Assembly: GCA_043815125.1 (NCBI GenBank)
Contig: JBDRJH010000280.1
Span: forward strand, 1 to 7,077
Direction: 5' to 3'
DNA: 7,077 nucleotides
Source: JAUWBF01 sp043815125
GTDB taxonomy: Bacteria; Verrucomicrobiota; Verrucomicrobiia; Opitutales; Opitutaceae
Shown here one piece after another: positions 4,370 to 7,077 of this stretch. Below the pieces are notes generated by a model. It made no database searches and was not told the DNA's origin. It saw only the letters and a program-made list of their open reading frames with translations. Positions within the stretch are counted from its first letter, which is position 1; the number at the start of each line of letters is the position of its first letter. A program made the translations under genes and the position numbers.

Positions 4370-5943
4370 GGCGCGCCCTCCCCTGCCCGCGCGGCGGCGG
4401 CCTGCGCCTGGCGTTCGACGCTGGCGCGGTGGCGGGTCCATGAGGCGCTCATGCGGTTTTGCACGTAGTCGAGGGCGTCGGACGGGGTTGTATCCAATAA
4501 ACGCACACGTTGGATGGCCGCGTTGTATTCGCGGAGATACTCGGTCCACACGCCGATCTGCGGCACGTGCCAGGCGCGCGGGCTTTCGGCGAGTTCGCGG
4601 AACAGGCCGATGTGTGGATGCGGATGGTTTTGCTCGAACCACGGGCTCCAGCGGCGCAGGGGCGAGGTCTTTTGTTGGCCGAGGCAAAGCAGCTCGACGC
4701 CGCTCACCTGGTCGCGGCCGGTGGCGTCGAGGTTGGCCGAGGTGGCGAAGCGGATGAATTCCCAGGCGGCCTCGGGGTGTTTCGCGCCGCGTGGGATCAC
4801 CAGCAGGTCGGCGTCGGCCAGGGTGAAGGCTTGCCCGGGCGGGCCGGGTTCGCGTCCGGTGGCCTCGGGCCAGGGGGCCACGCCGTAGTCGAGTCCGGGC
4901 GAGAATTTTGCGATGAAGCGGTCGAACCACACGCCTTGAAACACCATGGCGACATCGCCGGTGAAGAACGCCTGCTGGGCCGACGCGAACGCGCCGAAGC
5001 CGCTGGTGAAGCGTTTGAGTTGGTCGGCCCCGAGCGTTTCCGCGAAGCCGCGTTCCCAGCGGGCGGCGGCGAGGTTGGCGGGGTCGCGGGCAATGGCGAT
5101 GTCGCCGTGCTCGTCGACGAGTTGTCCGCCAAACCACGCCGGGTAGGCGTAGGAAAACCAGCCGGGTTCCTGCGGCAAAAAACCGGTGCGCAGCAACGCG
5201 CCGGTGTCGGCGTGGCGGCGGGTGAGTCGGCGTGAAAACGCGTTGAGCTCGGCCAGGGTGCGCGGTGGTTTTTCGGGATCGAGGCCGGCTTCGCTGAAGG
5301 CGGTTTTGTTCCAGTAGAGGGCGTTGGTGGCGGGCGCGGAGATGAGCGCGTAGACGTGGCCGCGGTAGCGTTGCATGCCGGCGAAGACGGGCGGGTAGGT
5401 CTCGGTCAGCCAGGTGTCGGCGGGGCGGTCGTGGTCGCGCTCGATGAACGGGTCGAGCGGGGTGAGCGCGGCGCGGTCGGCGAAGGAGGAGAGTTGCGCA
5501 AACCAGATGCCGGCGACGTCGGGCGGATCGCCGCCGGCGGTGGCGACGATGAGCTTGCGGTCGATCTGCGACATGGAGACGAAGTCGACGAAGACGCGGT
5601 CCTGCGCGGCGTTGAACTGGTCGACCACCGCGCGCATGGCGTCGGCTTCAAAGCCGGACCACTTTTCCCAGTAGGTGATGCGGATGGGCTCGGCGGTGGC
5701 GGGGGTGAACGCCGACAGGAGAACGACGGAGAGCGTCGAGATTTTAACGCAGAGACGCAGAGGTGCAGAGATCGCAGAGGCGGTGCGGGTGAACGCGGAA
5801 CGTGAAACAACCGGGAGCGCCAAACCGAAAGCGCTCCGCGCTTCCGCTACGGGGATCGCGGGGATCGCACGTAGCGGAACGATGGAATCGTTTCGTCTCG
5901 GCTCCGCCTTTGCGTCTCTGCGTCTCTGCGTTAAAATGCGCAT
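4366..5943 (-). CDS. ABC transporter extracellular solute-binding protein (family 1), with repeat-derived N-terminal insertion
   Basis: This is the binding protein of a CUT1-type importer, expected outside the inner membrane. The open frame encodes 525 residues. From residue 85 it reads as a family 1 binding protein: EPIRITYWEKWSGFEADAMR, VDQFNAAQ, ATAGGDPPDVAGIWF (134-148), LYWNKTAF, GDVAMVFQGVWFDRF, then PRGAKHPEAAWEFIRFAT. Residues 3-67 come entirely from a repeat element (5741-5937) and resemble no protein domain (ILTQRRRDAKAEPRR...). After them comes a signal-peptide core ISTLSVVLLSAFTPATA with an ATA cleavage site before E85. Without the 65 inserted residues the protein would be 460 residues, beginning MRISTLSVVLL. 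The ATG at 5943 is 11 bases after the deaminase stop and has no Shine-Dalgarno sequence. Alternative in-frame starts inside the repeat are TTG at 5823 and CTG at 5760, the latter giving a compact signal peptide, MRLCVKISTLSVVLL. Whether the protein is still made and exported is uncertain. The ligand is unknown. Confidence 0.9.
   Translation of the reverse strand: MRILTQRRRDAKAEPRRNDSIVPLRAIPAIPVAEARSAFGLALPVVSRSAFTRTASAISAPLRLCVKISTLSVVLLSAFTPATAEPIRITYWEKWSGFEADAMRAVVDQFNAAQDRVFVDFVSMSQIDRKLIVATAGGDPPDVAGIWFAQLSSFADRAALTPLDPFIERDHDRPADTWLTETYPPVFAGMQRYRGHVYALISAPATNALYWNKTAFSEAGLDPEKPPRTLAELNAFSRRLTRRHADTGALLRTGFLPQEPGWFSYAYPAWFGGQLVDEHGDIAIARDPANLAAARWERGFAETLGADQLKRFTSGFGAFASAQQAFFTGDVAMVFQGVWFDRFIAKFSPGLDYGVAPWPEATGREPGPPGQAFTLADADLLVIPRGAKHPEAAWEFIRFATSANLDATGRDQVSGVELLCLGQQKTSPLRRWSPWFEQNHPHPHIGLFRELAESPRAWHVPQIGVWTEYLREYNAAIQRVRLLDTTPSDALDYVQNRMSASWTRHRASVERQAQAAAARAGEGAP
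5826..5850 (-). repeat. REP-like hairpin headed by GTAG, minus orientation
   Basis: On the minus strand it reads GTAG, then a 9-bp stem cggaagcgc / gcgctttcg (one G-T pair) around a 3-base loop. A GTAG head followed by an imperfect hairpin is the form described for REP sequences associated with RAYT (REP-associated tyrosine transposase) enzymes. It is paired with the copy at 5871-5895 in opposite orientation. Confidence 0.65.
5871..5895 (+). repeat. REP-like hairpin headed by GTAG, plus orientation
   Basis: On the plus strand it reads GTAG, then cggaacga / tcgtttcg as an 8-bp stem (one G-T pair) around tggaa. It has the same length (25 bases) and the same head and first stem bases (gtagcggaa) as the minus-strand copy at 5826-5850. 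Together they form a head-to-head BIME-like pair (an inverted REP doublet) nested in the larger repeat. Confidence 0.65.
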
Positions 5944-5954
5944 GAGCGGTCGGT

Positions 5955-6938
5955 TCAGATGCCAGTGACCAACCGTTCGATTTCGGCCAGCGCAGCATTA
6001 CGCGTGGCGGGGTCGACGGAGGCGACTTCCCAGCCGTTTTTGGCGAGGCGGGCGAGCTCGGCGCGGGTGTAGCCGGCCTCGGCGGCGAGGGCGGCGTATT
6101 CGCCGGAGAGGGTGTTGCCAAAAACCAGCGGGTCGTCGGTGCTGATTGTGCAGCGCACGCCGGCCGCGGTCAGGCGGCGCAGCGGGTGCTCGGCGATGGA
6201 CGTCGCGACGCGCAGGCGGACGTTGCTGATCGGACAAACGTCGAAGGTGACGCCGCGCTCGACCGCGAGGGCGACGACGGCGGGGTCCTCGATGGCGCGG
6301 ATGCCGTGCTGGATGCGGGTGACGCCGAGCTGCTCGATGGCTTCGCGCACGCGGTGGGGGCCGTCGAACTCGCCTGCATGGCACTTGGTGATTTTGCCGG
6401 CGTCGCGCAGACGGGTCCACACGGGGGCGGTCCAGGGCTCGGTGGGCACGGGCTCGTAGCCGTGCAGGTCGACCCCGGCGAGGTCGACGAAGTTTTCGAG
6501 GCCGTCAATGATCGCCTGCATCGGACCGGTGTAATCGGAGCGCAACATGCCGGCGAAGATACGCACCTCGAGTCCGGCGGGCACGGCGGAGCGGATGGCG
6601 GCGATCAGCTCGGTCGCGGGCGTGTTGGTGAACATCGCGACGGGCAGGTGGAAGGACGTCTCAACGTAGCGGACGTTCTGCGCGAGGTGGCGGGCAAAGA
6701 CGGCCTTGGCGGCCTCGTGGTAGCGTTCGGCGGAGGTGAACCAAGGCAGTGCGTGGCCGAGCAGAATTTCGTCGAACTTGGGAAACGACTCGAAGCGGAA
6801 GCAGGGATCGTAGAAGTAAGGGGTTTCCGGATACGCCGCGGGGTCCAGCGTGCGCAGCAGGGTGTAGGGCAGCGCGCCCTCGATGTGCAGGTGCGTCTCG
6901 GTCTTGGGGAGCGACTGGATGAACTCGGCGTCGGTCAT
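5955..6938 (-). CDS. add: Adenosine deaminase family protein
   Basis: This is a metal-dependent hydrolase of the adenosine/AMP deaminase family, a cytosolic purine salvage enzyme that would convert adenosine (or a related aminopurine) to the 6-oxo product and ammonia. The 327-residue length is normal. The family motifs are present in order: THLHIEGAL (H16 and H18, metal ligands), KCHAGEF (H187 metal ligand, E190 catalytic), RIQHGIRAIED (H211), CPISNVRL (235-242) and STDDPLVFG (D268 and D269). The canonical RIGHG appears as RIQHG and the entry motif HxHLDG as HLHIEG, so the exact substrate (adenosine, adenine or another aminopurine derivative) is not certain. The start at 6938 gives MTDAEFIQSLPKTETH. 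No Shine-Dalgarno sequence is seen, and a REP-like hairpin lies only about 10 bases upstream. The stop is 11 bases before the binding-protein ATG, suggesting cotranscription with the transporter. Confidence 0.9.
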   Translation of the reverse strand: MTDAEFIQSLPKTETHLHIEGALPYTLLRTLDPAAYPETPYFYDPCFRFESFPKFDEILLGHALPWFTSAERYHEAAKAVFARHLAQNVRYVETSFHLPVAMFTNTPATELIAAIRSAVPAGLEVRIFAGMLRSDYTGPMQAIIDGLENFVDLAGVDLHGYEPVPTEPWTAPVWTRLRDAGKITKCHAGEFDGPHRVREAIEQLGVTRIQHGIRAIEDPAVVALAVERGVTFDVCPISNVRLRVATSIAEHPLRRLTAAGVRCTISTDDPLVFGNTLSGEYAALAAEAGYTRAELARLAKNGWEVASVDPATRNAALAEIERLVTGI

Positions 6939-6947
6939 GAGATCAAA

Positions 6948-7055
6948 CGTAGGGGCCTCGCTTGCGAGGCCCGTTGGGTGCGGTGAGGCGGATTGGCGGA
7001 TGGACGTTTTCCGGTGTGGTGACGATGAATGGGCCTCGCAAGCGAGGCCCCTACG
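6948..7055. repeat. Inverted pair of GTAG-headed REP-like hairpins (BIME-like)
   Basis: Two identical 25-base units lie head to head in opposite orientation: 6948-6972 (plus) and 7031-7055 (minus). Each reads cGTAG, then g, then a perfect palindrome gggcctcgc-tt-gcgaggccc. Each unit can fold alone (9-bp stem, 2-base loop) or the two can pair over 25 bp around a 58-base middle. The middle (6973-7030) shows no gene. The pair occupies nearly the whole region upstream of the deaminase gene, so it probably lies in its 5' leader or promoter region. Confidence 0.85.
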
Positions 7056-7077
7056 AGGTTCACTTCCCGCCCAGCAG

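Larger units (their letters stand above)
5741..5937. repeat. ACGCAGAGACGC-family element (197 bp) inserted in the binding-protein gene
   Basis: The element is bounded by a perfect 22-bp terminal inverted repeat (5741-5762 and 5916-5937), starting attttaacgcagagacgc at each end. The outer sequence belongs to the same family as the copy at 3345-3439, but the interior is different. It holds two GTAG-headed hairpins in inverted orientation (5826-5850 and 5871-5895), separated by a tandem duplication of ggggatcgc (5851-5868). It encodes no transposase, so if mobile it would be a non-autonomous, MITE-like unit. It lies inside an open reading frame and contains no stop in the minus-strand frame of the binding protein. 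Confidence 0.88.

Noticed and set aside
4370..5137. Upstream extension of the MalF-type permease to a 559-residue product
   Set aside because: The extra 256 residues are arginine/proline-rich shadow of the binding-protein gene. The ATG at 4369 has a good ribosome binding site and a normal permease N-terminus.
5741..5937. CRISPR array or riboswitch in the repeat-rich block
   Set aside because: Repeats are inverted rather than regularly spaced direct repeats, spacers are absent, and the block lies inside a coding frame. Terminal inverted repeats with a nested REP pair explain it better.
7060..7077. End of an upstream minus-strand gene (LLGGK then TGA)
   Set aside because: Only five codons are visible before the window edge, so a stop codon here is no evidence of a gene by itself.

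Overview
All genes in this GC-rich window run on the minus strand, so transcription goes from high to low coordinates. The long plus-strand open frames look like high-GC shadows. The organism is probably a Verrucomicrobiota bacterium, perhaps of the Opitutales. I infer this from the high GC, the rpsP-trmD-rplS order without rimM, the protein sequence character, and the intergenic repeats whose conceptual translation reads NAETQRRK or similar. No rRNA marker is present to confirm it.

Reading in the direction of transcription: the right edge (6939-7077) holds an inverted pair of REP-like hairpins (25 bp each, headed by GTAG). Next is an adenosine deaminase family gene (6938-5955). Eleven bases later a carbohydrate-type (CUT1) ABC importer cassette begins: substrate-binding protein (5943-4366), MalF-type permease (4369-3458, coupled by an ATGA overlap) and MalG-type permease (3332-2322). 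No ATPase gene is present, so the importer would need one encoded elsewhere. Two copies of an ACGCAGAGACGC inverted-repeat family lie in this cassette. One is between the permeases (3345-3439). The other is inside the 5' end of the binding-protein gene (5741-5937).

The cassette is followed by the ribosomal cluster rpsP (S16), trmD (tRNA m1G37 methyltransferase) and rplS (L19), with a promoter whose -35 is a perfect TTGACA. There is a strong intrinsic terminator between rpsP and trmD and a second after rplS. The window ends inside a transketolase gene (N-terminal 229 residues).

I see no defence system, CRISPR array, prophage or RNA gene. The most interesting observation is that the repeat element at 5741-5937 appears to have inserted in frame after codon 2 of the binding-protein gene. 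Removing 195 bp (the element less one copy of an AT dinucleotide) restores a textbook 19-residue signal peptide. The element itself carries a nested, inverted pair of GTAG-headed hairpins. Secondary points are the terminator placed inside the rpsP-trmD-rplS cluster, the absence of rimM, an Asp-to-Glu change at the proposed TrmD general base, and an extra domain of about 50 residues in the MalG-type permease.
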